Assembly (NCBI GenBank): GCA_026315105.1
Contig: CM048750.1
Location: forward strand, 76,188,297 to 76,252,296
Direction of reading: 5' to 3'
Source: Locusta migratoria
Lineage: Eukaryota; Arthropoda; Insecta; Orthoptera; Acrididae
DNA length: 64,000 nucleotides
The notes under the pieces were generated by a model. That model did not search any database. It was not told where the DNA came from and saw only the letters and a list, made by a program, of their open reading frames with translations. How positions within the stretch are numbered: position 1 is the first letter of the stretch; each line of letters begins with the position of its first letter. Positions 9,123-19,222 of the stretch are shown in pieces. The translations under genes and the position numbers were made by a program.

Positions 9123-9330
9123 ATTATAATTTTCCATGAACAGGTGAGGGAGGGCATACACAGAGAGAAGGAATTGGAGACTGGCAGAAAGTGGGGGAGG
9201 TAATGACAGAGATATGGGGGTGGATAGGTGAATAGAGGTGTGTAGAAGAAGAAGGACGAGGCTGAGGTAGGTAGATACAGAAAATAGAGGGGCGAGGAAG
9301 ATACGGACAGAGAGAATAGGGAGTATTTCA
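9123..9330. repeat. Purine-rich tract
   Basis: About 200 bp of predominantly A/G on the plus strand (GGTGAGGGAGGG, GAAGAAGAAGGACGAGG). Similar pyrimidine tracts occur at 29109-29320 and 53395-53530, suggesting a shared repeat origin. Confidence 0.5.
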
Positions 9331-9472
9331 TGTATAAACACAATGTGTAGATTACACAGTGGCAAGCCTAAGAGGACAAAGAGTTAAAAATGCATCGAGA
9401 CAGGGGAAATTATGAGCAGAGAAATTAAGGTAAGGATAAGAAATCCCGTGCTTATTTAGCACTGCTGGGTTG

Positions 9473-10570
9473 TATGCGAGGATGGAACTTTAATAATGGC
9501 AACTATTTTTCACAACCGATACAAAAGCGTTATATGTTTTCACCTTTCAAAGTAGTCACCAGCGTTGTGTAGAACGTTGCCAGCGTAATATACCGTTAGC
9601 AGAGCCTGTTGATGGTGCGAATGGAGCGGTCTTCTGCCAGCCGAATCTCTGGAACAGTTCTGTGGTTAATGCTATCAAATAGTTCCTTCATCTTCGGAAT
9701 CAAATCAAAGTCACAAGTACTTTAGTCCTGGGAGTATGGTAGATGATACAATTCTTCCCAATCCCATCGACCGAACAGGGCAGCCACAGATTGCGCTGTA
9801 TGCGCCCGGGTATTGTCGTGCAAAATGATGGGTGGGATGCGCAGAAAGTGTAGCTACTTCTTTCGCAAAGCTGGTCGCAGGTGATGCTCCAAAAACGAAC
9901 AGTAATACTGTACATTGATTGTCTACCGTGGAGCAGCGTAATGCGTTAGGACAACACCACCTAGAAGACAAGGCCTTACAACAGGCCGTGACTACGTCAC
10001 ACTTAGAGGCCCCGGCCGCCACCTAACTGGCTGTTGGCTGGGGCACGCCCACCACCGCGCAGCGGCCGGCCAGTCAGATGGCGGCCGGGGCCTCTAAGTG
10101 TGACGTAGGCACGGCCTGTTGTAAGGCCTTGTCTTCTAGGTGGTGTTAGTTAAGATAACACCATCGCAGTCGTACAGGAGAATCTCCACAAAATTACCTT
10201 ACTAGAGCTCTGACGCACTTCCGACTTTCGCGGCGACCCATAATGACGCCATTCGTTGGATTGACCTTTCAATTTTGGCTCCTACAATGTAGCCCATGTC
10301 CCATCCAGTGTTATGATATCTCGTAAGAAAGCCTCTCTTTCACAACCATAGCGTCTGGGCAGCGTCGTAACGCATCCATTTCTGCATTTGCGTCAATTCA
10401 TTCACAATCCATCTTAATGCAATTTTTCGCGTGCCCAGGCGTTCCTTCAGGATGCGAAGTCGTATGCGCTAATCCGGTTTCCTGGGCGAGCTTACGAATC
10501 GTCTGGCGTCGATCACTGTCCACTAACGTAGCAACAGTAGGCACTTCTTCTCGTCAGAGACAGCATCAGT
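9473..10570 (-). mobile_element. mariner-family transposon, copy 1, broken
   Basis: The 3' terminus lies at 9473 (TATGCGAGGATGGAAC, then AATAATGGCAACTATT), matching the ends of copy 2 (54155-54966) and a scrap at 15205. Read on the minus strand, the transposase relic includes DWEELYHLPYSQD near the third catalytic Asp (9711-9790), followed by ...DFDLIPKMKELFD, and N-terminal sequence up to about 10560. Stops and frameshifts are frequent. The 5' terminus is not found. A GC-rich palindrome (9953-10147) interrupts it. Confidence 0.75.
9953..10147. mobile_element. Palindromic element A with GC-rich core
   Basis: Arms of about 75-80 bp beginning AACACCACCTAGAAGACAAG are near-perfect reverse complements. 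They surround an asymmetric centre containing GGCTGGGGCACGCCCACC (near 10036). Flanks CGTTAGGAC (9944-9952) and AGTTAAGAT (10148-10156) look like a decayed 9-bp duplication. The mariner sister copy at 54630 reads straight through this point, which proves the insertion. Long inverted ends plus about 9 bp duplication suggest a Mutator-like non-autonomous element. Confidence 0.82.
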
Positions 10571-11770
10571 AGTGGGATTGATTACTTCTATGTTGGGAAA
10601 CATAAGTGAAGGAGACGTGCGCAACGTAACGTAATAGATTTGTTGCTTTAGTCGATTGTTTAGATACCATTTTCCTGGCGTTTCATTACAAGTAAATTAG
10701 TAGAACCATGCATTCGTTACACTTTCAGCTATTTACATGAGTAATGAAGTTTGGAACTGTTGAAGTGAAATCGGATACTTCAGCGTAACTGGGGCAATCG
10801 CTACAGCATTCGTAATCTAAACTGAAGACACAAAAACGTGGTACAGCACAAGTCCCCTGTATGTTAGGTTCCCCAGTTGAATACGATTAGAAAACGAAAA
10901 GTACTCATTTATTTAACTAACTTAGAAATTCGTGGCCACAGGTCTGCAGAAAAGCAACGTCCGCGTGGTACAAAACAACGTGGGAATGATCGGTAGGTGT
11001 GCACACTAGAATGTAGCATGTCGCCTTCTGGCGTTAGCTGACTGGAATTCAATCTGAGGCGAAGAAGGCGTAACCCGATACAAGAGTGTGCAGACCGTGC
11101 GAGCCCGGATGCAGATCGACGCCGGTATCGGTAGCGCCTGAGTGCTTCCCGCTCATATTACAAGGTGTTGAGACAAGGGCTGAAAACTCGTTACAGCTGT
11201 GTCTCGAGGAGAATAGGAGGAACGAAATGGAGGAAAGAATAAACAGGATGTCATACCATTTCATGAGTTAACTGATTTCATTGTAGCACACTGGTAAAAA
11301 TGGAGTCAAGAAATCGAAGACTGTTGTGAACACCACAGCTCTTTAATAGGCACGATCCTGTTATTAGGTGGTGCGATACTGCCTTCCTCCGACCTATGTA
11401 CCAGCTTACCCAGCCAGTCATAAGAACAATCTACAGATTAGCGTGGGTTTCTAATCACGGTGTCACTCGGCATTATTCAGATCAACAACATTATAAGAGC
11501 CAAAATAACTGAAAAGAGACACATGAAATTCTTAGGACAGGACATTGATGGAATTAAAACGCTAGAAATAAGCATAATGGGAAAATAAATTTTATTCTAC
11601 TCCTGTGTAATATTACGAATTTTATCGTTAAATTGTTTAGTGAATAGAGTATTCACCTATTTTATCGAAATCATCTTAAATATTTAATTGTGCCATTCTA
11701 CATTCACTCTTCCCCTGCATTTCACTACTGAGAACGGAATAAACATGTAATTCAAATTAATTAATTGTCA
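10571..11770. other. No recognisable feature
   Basis: Mixed-composition DNA without long ORFs or repeat termini that I can pair. The block 11040-11270 is slightly GC-richer with short ORFs on both strands that look like shadows. Confidence 0.5.
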
Positions 11771-11771
11771 T

Positions 11772-11958
11772 TGCCGCGGTGGCCGAGGGGACTTGGCGTT
11801 CCAGTCACGGTCTGCACGACCACAACGGTCGGGGGTTCGAATCCCCCCTCGGGCATGGATATTTGTGCGGTCCTTGGTATTAGCTACTTCATAAGTAGTT
11901 TGTAAGTTTAGGGACTGATGACCCCGTTTTAAGTCCCATAAGCTCTACAAACATTTGA
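11772..11958 (+). mobile_element. tRNA-derived SINE
   Basis: Head TGCCGCGGTGGCCGAGG, B box GGGGGTTCGAATCCCCCC, tail GGGACTGATGACCCCG...AAGTCCCATAAGC. Target duplication is not obvious. Confidence 0.9.
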
Positions 11959-12125
11959 AAATTTTTTTTGAAAATGTGTACCAAGCCTGGATTCGTACCC
12001 GAAGCCCCTACTCTTACGGGGATTAGTACAAAGTGACTACGAGTTTGAGTACTGTGGACAGGGTAAAGCTGGAAATTTGTGTCTGACGGGAGGCGTGGTT
12101 AGGTAGTCCTTGCAGGTGCGGTGAT

Positions 12126-12212
12126 CCCTGTGGCCCCAGTGGTGTAGTGGTCAGCGCAACTGCCTAGAAAACGGGAGACCCAGGTTCGAATTCCGGCTGA
12201 GTACACATTTTC
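12126..12212 (+). mobile_element. tRNA-like SINE head, second SINE type
   Basis: GTGGTGTAGTGGTCAGCGC resembles a pol III A box and CCAGGTTCGAATTCCGG a B box, about 75 bp end to end, followed by ACACATTTTCAGCTTTGCC. A shorter relative sits at 19262-19330 with the same downstream phrase. The cloverleaf is imperfect in the anticodon stem, so it is a SINE and not a tRNA gene. Confidence 0.6.
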
Positions 12213-12387
12213 AGCTTTGCCCATTCGCAGTTGGTCATATTCTGTAATATGAAAGAAAAACAACTGCAGGATCAGAAGTGACGTCTGTTGTTTCGGAATA
12301 GACGCCACATGTATATAATTAATTATGTAATGTCTGTGATTATGTTGAGCGCTCCAACTTAGGCGGGTAATTGAGCCCCTTAGAGAG

Positions 12388-12846
12388 ATGGCTGCCAAGA
12401 AGAGGAAGAAGGCCAACGTACACTCCGTGTGCATACCGGGTGGGGTCATTCCAGGTGTAGAACGGGTCTTTCCGGATGCCATGAAGGGTACGGGGTCCAG
12501 TCAACTACAGGTCACGTCGGTACCAATGATGTGTGTCTCACAGGTTTTGAGCGGCTATCTTAAGTGGTAAAGACCGCCAGTCTTGCTTACAAGATGAAAG
12601 CAGAGCTCACCATCTGCAGCATAGTTGACAGGACCGACTGTAGACCTCTAGTCCAGAGCCGAGTGGAGGGTCTGAATCAGAGGCTCAGACGGTTCTGTGA
12701 CCGTGTGGGCTGCAGATTCCTCGACTTGCGCCATCGGGTGGTGGGGTTCCAGGTTCAGCTGAATAGATCAGAAGTCCACTACACGCAGGAAGCTGCTATA
12801 CGGTTAGCGGGGGCTGTGTGGCGTAGACAGGGCAGTTTTTTAGATT
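12388..12846 (+). pseudogene. LINE ORF1 with SGNH (GDSL-like) esterase domain
   Basis: The second frame over 12510-12560 reads HVGTNDV, the SGNH block III (Gly-x-Asn). After a frame change, ELTICSIVDRTDCR and RLRRFCDRVGCRFLDL follow, then the C-terminal catalytic block reads LNRSEVHYTQEAA where a DxVHYT arrangement is expected. The catalytic His is kept but the Asp appears as Ser. Esterase ORF1 proteins are known from CR1-clade LINEs and are thought to act in RNP or membrane interaction. The upstream nucleophile block is not clear. At least one frameshift near 12560 makes it non-functional. Confidence 0.65.
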
Positions 12847-12963
12847 AAAGGGCCTCGGGGAAACATAGCAAAGATCTAAATCTCAAAGAATACAGGTCAA
12901 AGATAGGAGGAACATAGATCTAAATACCATTGGCCTAACAGTTGTAAATTATGGTAGCTGTGT

Positions 12964-13630
12964 GTGGGTGGGGGGAGGGAGGGGGAAGTACCAGAGCTCC
13001 AAGCGCTAATAGGAAGTACTGAATCTCAAATCATTACAGGTACCGAAAGCTGGCTAAAGCCGGAGATAAGTTCAGCTGAAATTTCTAGTAAGGGGCAAAT
13101 TGTGTTCATAAAGTATAGATTGAATAAAACAGGCGGTGGCGTACTTATTGCTGCCACAAGAGGTTTAACTTGTGGCGTAATTGAAGTAGATAGTCCCTGT
13201 GAGAGTTGGTATGGGTAGATATTACACCTGACAACAAGAATAAATTAATAACTGGCTCTTTTTACTGACTCCCGACTCAGACGATGCGACTGCAGAAGTG
13301 TTCAAAGAAAGCTTGGACCAAATTTAAAAACGCTCCCCAAGCGTAAATTTTAATTGGTGGCGACTTTATCTCCGATACGTTGGGAAAAATACATGTTTAA
13401 AACCGGAGGACAGTATGAAACATCGTCAGAAATCGTACTTAACGCATTCTTTGAAAATTATCTCGAGCAATTAGTTCATGAACCCCCTAGTATAGTAAAT
13501 GGTTGTGAAAATATGCTTGACCTCTTAGCAACCAATAATCCGGAGTTAATGAAGAGCATCAAAACAGACAAAGGGATTTGCGAACACAGAGTTGTAGCGA
13601 AAATGAATCTCGGATTTCCTAAATCTGCCT
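12964..13630 (+). pseudogene. LINE ORF2 endonuclease domain
   Basis: The segment reads ITGTESWLKPEISSAEI, then KTGGGVLIAATRGLTC, then (in another frame) ITPDNKNKLITGSFY and ILIGGDF, and finally FFENYLEQLVHEPPSI with ENMLDLLATNN. These are the ordered motifs of the exonuclease-endonuclease-phosphatase domain of LINE ORF2, with the catalytic GDFN written as GDFI. It has at least two frame changes. Confidence 0.75.
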
Positions 13631-13988
13631 AAAACAAACGACAAAAAATCTATTCAAAAAAGCAGATAAAAGTTCGATTAACGTTTTCCTGAGTGATAAT
13701 CTCCGTTCTTTCGAAACTAACAATGCCAGTGATGATCAGATGTGGCTTACATTAAAAAAAAATAAAACTACTATTGACAGATTCATAACAAACAAAAGAG
13801 AGTGCAGACCCGCCGTGGTACACAAACAGTTAGATCAGTCTTGCAAAGAAAAAAAAAAAGCATGTTAAATTTAAAAGAAAACACAAAATCCTCAAGACTG
13901 GCAGTCTCTTCCAGAAACTCGAAATTTAACTCGAACTTCAATGCGACAATCTTCTAACAAATTCCACAACTAAACCCTGTCACGTAAT

Positions 13989-15190
13989 TTGGTAGAGAAT
14001 CCTAAGAAATTTTGGTCGTATGTAAAGTATACCAGCGGTAAAACACAATCAATACCTTCACTACGCGATAGTAACGCTGATGCTACTGATGACAGATGTG
14101 CTAAAGTAGAATTGCTTAACACTGACTTCCATTATTCATTCACGAAAGAAAACGAAGCAAATCCACCAGAATTCGTATCAAGAACAGCTGCCAGCATGCG
14201 TAATTTTGAAGTTGATACCCTCAGTGTATTAAAATTACTTTCCTTTCAGAGTATGCTGACGCAATTGCCCCATATCTAGTTATCATATACAACCAATCGC
14301 TCACCGAAAGGTCCGTAACCAAAGACTGGAAATTTGCACAGGTTACGGCAATATTTAAAAACGGCAATAGAAGTGATTCGCAAACTTACAGGCCTATATC
14401 ATTGACGTCGGTTTGCAGCAGGATTTTAGAACACATACTTTCCTCAAACGTCGGCCGCGGTGGCCGAGGAGACTGAGGCGCTCCAGTCACGGTCTGCACG
14501 GCCACTACGGTCGGGAGTTCGAATCCCCCCTCGGGCATGGATATTTGTGCCGTCTTTAGTATAAGGTAGTTGATAAGTAGTTTGTAAGTTTAGGGACTGA
14601 TGACCCCGTAGTTAAGTCCTATAAGCTTCACAAACAGTTGAACATTTTTTTGATCTTTCCTCAAATTTTATGAACAATCTCGAAGCGAACGACCTATTGT
14701 TCCATAGTCAACACGGATTCAGAAAGTATCTTTCTTGTGAAACACAGCCAACTCTTTACTCACATGGTGTGATCTGTGCTATAGACAAGCGAAGTCAAAT
14801 AGATTCCGTATATCTAGATTTCCGAAAGGCTTTCGGCTCTGTACCTTACAATCGTCTTCTAATCAAAATGCATGCTTATGGAATACAGACACAACTGTGC
14901 GATTGGATCGTGATTTCCTGTCAGATAGGACACAGTAGGTTGTAATTGACGGCAAGTCATCGAGTAGAACTGAAGTGACATAGGGCCCCTACTGTTCCTT
15001 ATTTTTATAAACGATTTAGGAGACAATCTGAGTGGCTCTCTTAGGTTGTTAGCGGATGATACTGTCATTTATCGGTTAATAATGTCACCATAAGATCAAA
15101 AGCAACTGCAAAATGGTTTACAAAAGATATCTGCGTGGTGCAAAAATTAGAAATTGACCCTAAACAATGAAATGTGTGAAGTTATGTCTA
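13989..15190 (+). pseudogene. LINE ORF2 reverse transcriptase, interrupted by a SINE
   Basis: NPKKFWSYVKYTSGKT marks the pre-RT linker. NGNRSDSQTYRPISLTSVC (about 14360-14420) is RT block 1-2. The SINE splits the gene at 14449. HSQHGFRKYLSCETQ, YLDFRKAFGSVPYNRLLIKM and the following CDWI belong to blocks 2a-3. The FADD block is degraded near 15050 (LLADDTVIYRL in plus-strand reading). Stops are frequent. Confidence 0.78.
14449..14654 (+). mobile_element. tRNA-derived SINE inside LINE family A
   Basis: Head GTCGGCCGCGGTGGCCGAGG and intact tail hairpin, with the exact 11-bp duplication CTTTCCTCAAA at 14438-14448 and 14655-14665. Removing the SINE rejoins the RT reading frame region. Confidence 0.95.
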
Positions 15191-15204
15191 TGATGACTGC
15201 TTTG

Positions 15205-15290
15205 AAGGACAGTAAGAGGTGAAAAAATAAAACGCTTTTGTATCGGTTGTGGATAAATGGGAGCCACTATTTAAGTTCCAGCCCTCGCAC
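15205..15290 (+). mobile_element. mariner 3'-end scrap
   Basis: AAAACGCTTTTGTATCGGTTG then GAGCCACTATTTAAGTTCC repeats the 3' terminal region of the mariner copies at 9473 (inverted) and 54930. Only the last 80 bp are present, and it ends the LINE at 15204. Confidence 0.7.
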
Positions 15291-15590
15291 TTCGAATAAA
15301 AAAATAAATGAATAAACGGAAATCGTCTCCTTACTATCAAGGATTTCTTCTTTAACCACCGATGAAAATTATTTAATGGGAGGAGGAAATCCTCCACTTT
15401 GCACGTAAATTCGAAAACCGAATGATTCTGGCAATCAGAAACATTTGCCAGACTTTGGGGAGAAAGACCCTGCAATCTACTGCGAAATGACGCACAAGTA
15501 GAATTTGTCATAACAGATGTTGTAATAAGAGCATAAGAAATCTTGAGATTTCAGTTTTCTTCCTAGAGAATAGGCGGCTTTTCCAAAGAG
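15291..15590. other. No recognisable feature
   Basis: AT-rich, no termini or coding signal recognised. Confidence 0.45.
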
Positions 15591-15975
15591 AATGATTAGC
15601 ACAGTTACGGAGCCGGTGCAGTGCATTGCAGCTTCGCCCGCCCTGCGGCGGCGAGCAACTGCAAGAGCTTCTGGCAGCGGGGACGGCAAACAAAATGTAG
15701 CCAATTATAAGCAAAGCACATTGTCGAGGCAGCCAATTAGCAGGAAAAGCTGGCGAGCCTGCCGCACCGGCCGGGGACACTTTTCAGCGGCAACGAGAAC
15801 AAAAAGAGGAGCGCAAAAAAATTACGCTAAAACATCTCTTAGGGGCGGAGTCGGTAGTGCGCTTGTTCGGCGAAACCGCTGCGGGCAGCGCGACCTAATG
15901 AGCCCTATAAACACAGCTGGCTCTGCCCGAGTCCGGCCTTCGGCGATCTGGACGCAGAAGCCATCGGTAATTAGA
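15591..15975. other. GC-rich, non-repeat-like block with TATA and CCAAT-like motifs
   Basis: A CpG-rich block with two CCAATTA motifs (15700 and 15733) and a TATA-like CCTATAAACA at 15903. It resembles none of the repeats in the window. It may be a promoter or conserved non-coding DNA. The 139-codon open frame over it has no recognisable domain and overlaps an equal frame on the other strand, so I do not call it a gene. Confidence 0.3.
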
Positions 15976-16270
15976 CTATCCTCAACTTATACTTGCTTAT
16001 ACCACGTGTAATTATCAGCAGTGGCACAAAAGTTCTCATTTCTAGATGAACAAAGTGTTCCACTGTTGCTGCCAAACGAAACTCCATTGTTTTCTAAACT
16101 TTTTGTATGACAATAAGGTAACACGCTAGATTAACAAGAAATGAATTTGAAGAAAGGATGTGGAAGACAAGTCGTATGAACGTCATCTAGCTACTCTTCA
16201 GTCCATTTCATTCTTATTAACCTATATTATCAGAGGCCAAAAATTATTACAGACTAGGTATACGTCCGTG

Positions 16271-16406
16271 CTTCAAATGTTTGTAAATGTATGAGACTTA
16301 ACTGCACTGGTCATCAGTCCCTAGGCTTACAAACTACTTAAAATAACTTACGCTATGGACAAGAAATACACCTATGCCCGAGGGAGGACTCGAACCTATG
16401 ATGGCG
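16271..16406 (-). mobile_element. SINE, 5'-truncated head
   Basis: The minus-strand tail TCAAATGTTTGTAAATG and CATCAGTCCCTAGGCTTAC runs to the B box GGACTCGAACC. The rest of the tRNA head is missing where the LINE at 16407 begins. Confidence 0.8.
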
Positions 16407-17460
16407 AAACTCAGCACATACCAGAGAGGTGAATACGACACTGAATGAGACAGCACGCATAGTGACTGGCTGCCTTCGACCAACTCCTTCCAGAAAAATC
16501 TACGAAATAACTGGCATAGCCCATCAGACATACGCAGAACAGCTGCAGAAACAGAGAAAAAGAAACAGGAAACCGACCCCAGACACCCCGTCGTCGGACA
16601 TGAGCCAAGAAAACCTAGGCTTAAGTCAAGGAGGACCTTTACGAGCACAACAACATCAACTGCATTGAGGCCTGGAACTCGGAGAACAGAGATATGGCAG
16701 AATTCGTCAAACGAAAGGGCCGGAGAGAACATCAAAGAGGAACCTGCCGAAGGATTTCATCTGCCGTATGCAACATGGAAGGCACTAAACAGAGCCGGCC
16801 GCGGTGGCTGAGGGGCCTGAGGCGCTTCAGTCACGGTCTGCACGGCCACTACGGTCGGGGGTTCGAATCCCCCCTCGGGCATGGATATTTGGGCCGTCCT
16901 AGTTCGTAAGTAGTTCATAAGTAGTTTGTAAGTTTAGGGACTGATGACCCCGTAGTTAAGTCCCATAGACTCTACAAACATTACACTAAACAGACTGAGG
17001 ACAGGAGTGTCACGCTGCGAGACGAATCTCCGAAAGTGAAGCTTCACAAACGAAGATGTGCTCTGTGAGTGTGGCGATGTGCAGGACCCACAACACCTCC
17101 TAGTCTGTAGAAACCTACCCAACCCCTGCACCATTGAGGACCTACACGCAGCAAATGATGTGGCCATCAAGAAAACAGAGTTTTGGAGCTTGCGATCCAT
17201 CTAGCAGAAACTAGCAGTGTCCTACAGAATTAGTCACGTCTTTCCATATTTTATGTTTCTAGTTTGTAATTTGTGTATTTTAAATGTATATTTATTGAAT
17301 TTTGCATTCTTGGATTGTTATTTGCTCAATGTAATTGCACACTGTAAACATTTATTCAGTGAATTTGGTGTCCCTAGATTGTACATTGTTTATTATAATT
17401 GTATTGTAATTGTATATATATTGATCAAAATATATGTGTTAGCCCTGGACACGTAAAATA
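16407..17460 (+). mobile_element. Jockey-like LINE 3' part, split by a SINE
   Basis: The post-RT region reads NTTLNETARIVTGCLRPTP, and after the SINE the C-terminus reads LNRLRTGVSRCETNLRK, then the Cys/His segment, ending FWSLRSI before the stop at about 17201. A 250-bp AT-rich 3' UTR ends at AAATAAATAACATAAA near 17460. Joining the codons across the SINE after removing one duplication restores an uninterrupted frame (HLPYATWKALNRLRTG). One Trp-to-stop change (TGA) is present near 17040. Confidence 0.85.
16794..16983 (+). mobile_element. tRNA-derived SINE, exact boundaries
   Basis: A 190-bp element with the exact 11-bp duplication CACTAAACAGA (16783-16793 and 16984-16994). The A box GTGGCTGAGG and B box GGGTTCGAATCCC are intact. 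The tail stem GGGACT (16937-16942) pairs with AGTCCC (16959-16964). It serves as the reference copy for the family in this window. Confidence 0.97.
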
Positions 17461-17477
17461 AATAACATAAAGGATTG

Positions 17478-17890
17478 GAAAAAAGTGCAAGTGATACCCG
17501 TTTTCAAGAAAAGTCTTCGACGATATGCGCAAAGAGGAGTGTGATATAGGTCAGTTGTAGAAACTTGGAACATGTTTCATGTTCGGGTATTATGACATTT
17601 CTGAAGAACGGAAATCTCTTTTGTAACAATCAAAATGTTTTCCGAAACGGTCATACGTTTTCCACCTCGCGTTAATCACCCACAAAATCCAAGGGTCAAT
17701 AGCTACAGGATCCCAGGTAGATGCCGGGTTTCATGACTTCTTCATGGCGTTCGACACCGTTCATCGTCGCCCGATGAACAAAGTGCGAGCATGTAGAATA
17801 TCACACCAACTGTGTGACTCGATAGGGGCGATTCTAGCTAACAGAACGTGTGCTGTCATCCTGATCGGAGAGAAGCCTTCAGACGGGAAA
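17478..17890 (+). pseudogene. LINE RT fragment, heavily decayed
   Basis: The best segment (about 17735-17885) reads GFHDFFMAFDTVHRRPMNKV and then SHQLCDSIGAILANRTC, corresponding to RT blocks 3-4 (DFxKAFDTVPHxxLLxKL). Upstream VVETWNMFHVRVL is weaker. Neither end is identifiable. Confidence 0.65.
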
Positions 17891-18251
17891 GTGGTTTCAT
17901 GCGTGTTAAAGCTATAAACATATACTATTTCATCATCAGATCATCGATAAAGAAAATACGGTTATTTAAAGTTTTATCTGGTAGCGAAATGTCTACCTGT
18001 TTGAAAATGTTAATATCCGAAGCAATTACATGAGTGTAGCTTGGGAGCAACATATAGGCTCTATTTCATCAAAATCGGATAACGCAAATAAAATATATCG
18101 TAATTTAAGTACTTCATGGAGTTTTCACAGAAAAAAACTGAGCACATCCTGGGGCAATCTCAATGTTTTATTTCATCGAATTCGGATCAAGGAAACAGAA
18201 GATATCATAATGGATAGATATTTGTCAAAAACCGCGATGTTTATCACCTAA

Positions 18252-18440
18252 CGTGGCAGTGGCCGAGCGGTCTGCGGCGCGCCAGTCACAGTCTGCACGA
18301 TCGCTACGGTCGGGGCTTCGAATCCCCCCTTGGGCATGGATGTTTGTGCCGTCTTTAATATAAGGTAGCTCATAAGTAGTTTGTAAGTTTATGGACTGAT
18401 GCCCCGCAGGTAAGTCCCTTAAGATGAACAAACATTTGAA
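18252..18440 (+). mobile_element. tRNA-derived SINE
   Basis: Head GTGGCAGTGGCCGAGCGGTC, B box-like GGGCTTCGAATCC, tail GACTGATGCCCCGCAGG...AAGTCCCTTAAG. No clear duplication. Confidence 0.88.
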
Positions 18441-18479
18441 CTTTTTTTTTTCTTTTTGTATCTCAGTTGTAACACTCGA

Positions 18480-18665
18480 AGCCGGCGCAGGCCATCCTGA
18501 TTTAGGTTTCCTGTGATCTCACTAAATCACTGCAAGTAAATAGCGGGAAAGTTCCTCTCAAAGGGCCCGGACGATTTCCTTCCCTCATCATAATCTGAAA
18601 TATAACCGAGCGAGTGATCCGCTTTTAATAACGACGCTGCCGACTGGATGTGAAACGCTAATCTA
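18480..18665 (+). repeat. Diverged arthropod core repeat
   Basis: GCCATCCTGATTTAGGTTTC, ...CACTAAATCACTG, AGTTCCTCTCAAAGGGCCC and GACGATTTCCTTCCC follow the order of a widespread arthropod SINE-like core that I recognise (normally ...GGTTCCTTTGAAAGGGCACGG...). This copy is strongly diverged, and no head or tail is found. Confidence 0.6.
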
Positions 18666-19222
18666 ACTTTCTTTGACACATAAATTGAACATATCTTGGG
18701 ACAGTTTTGGCTCTAGAAAAAATACCGCGATTTAAAATTTTGTATTTAATTATCTTGTCCGTGTGAACACGCTAATCTCGGAAAGTAGATGGCGAAACTT
18801 CACAGGAAAGTTGAACATACTTTACTAAAACAAATAAGGTTAGAAGGGGAGGCCACGACGTTTGGAACGGGGATTTACTGCAAACGTCGTACACTCGTAG
18901 TACTCGACGAGAACAACAAAATCTGTAAGCAGTAGCGCGTACTTCTCAAACGTTATTGAGAAAATCGCAAGATAATTTCGGTCGGTCCTCAAATATGTAC
19001 TATATGTACCTGGGCGTGGCCGCTTTTGTCGCGAAGCGGCGGCAACCGAGTCGTTAACGTCTTATTAGACGCCTCTGGGACACACTCATCACCACAGACG
19101 CTGCACTAAGACCGGTAGAACTAGCCTCCTGTCGCACGCAAATTCTCCATTTATCCCCATATTACTCTTTATAATTTATTATCAATGGGACTCCGCCGTT
19201 TTCCGTAAGAGTCGGGTCGTAG
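18666..19222. other. No recognisable feature
   Basis: No termini, repeats or coding signal identified. A GC-rich patch near 19010-19045 is notable only for composition. Confidence 0.45.

Larger units (their letters stand above)
12383..15204 (+). mobile_element. CR1-like LINE (family A), nearly full coding span
   Basis: In order it has an ORF1 with an SGNH-esterase domain (12388-12846), an apurinic-type endonuclease (12964-13630), a linker and RT fingers (13989-14450), a SINE insertion (14449-14654) and the RT palm (14670-15190). It breaks off at a mariner scrap at 15205. The RT (SQIDSVYLDFRKAF) matches family A copies at 1489 and 42080, so those supply the missing 3' end. Numerous stops and frameshifts show the copy is old. 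Confidence 0.82.

Noticed and set aside
12126..12212. Functional tRNA genes (also 19262, 30412, 43846, 56331, 57356)
   Set aside because: A and B boxes are good but acceptor and anticodon stems do not pair fully, no terminator T-run follows in the expected place, and family-specific SINE bodies follow.
16928..16975. Hammerhead ribozyme from the CTGATGA motif in SINE tails
   Set aside because: The CUGAUGA core box is present in every tail, but no GAAA box or third helix follows at a usable distance. The 6-bp hairpin explains the conservation better.
16928..16975. C/D-box snoRNA from TGATGA in SINE tails
   Set aside because: TGATGA resembles box C, but no CTGA box D with a terminal stem at 60-100 nt spacing is seen.
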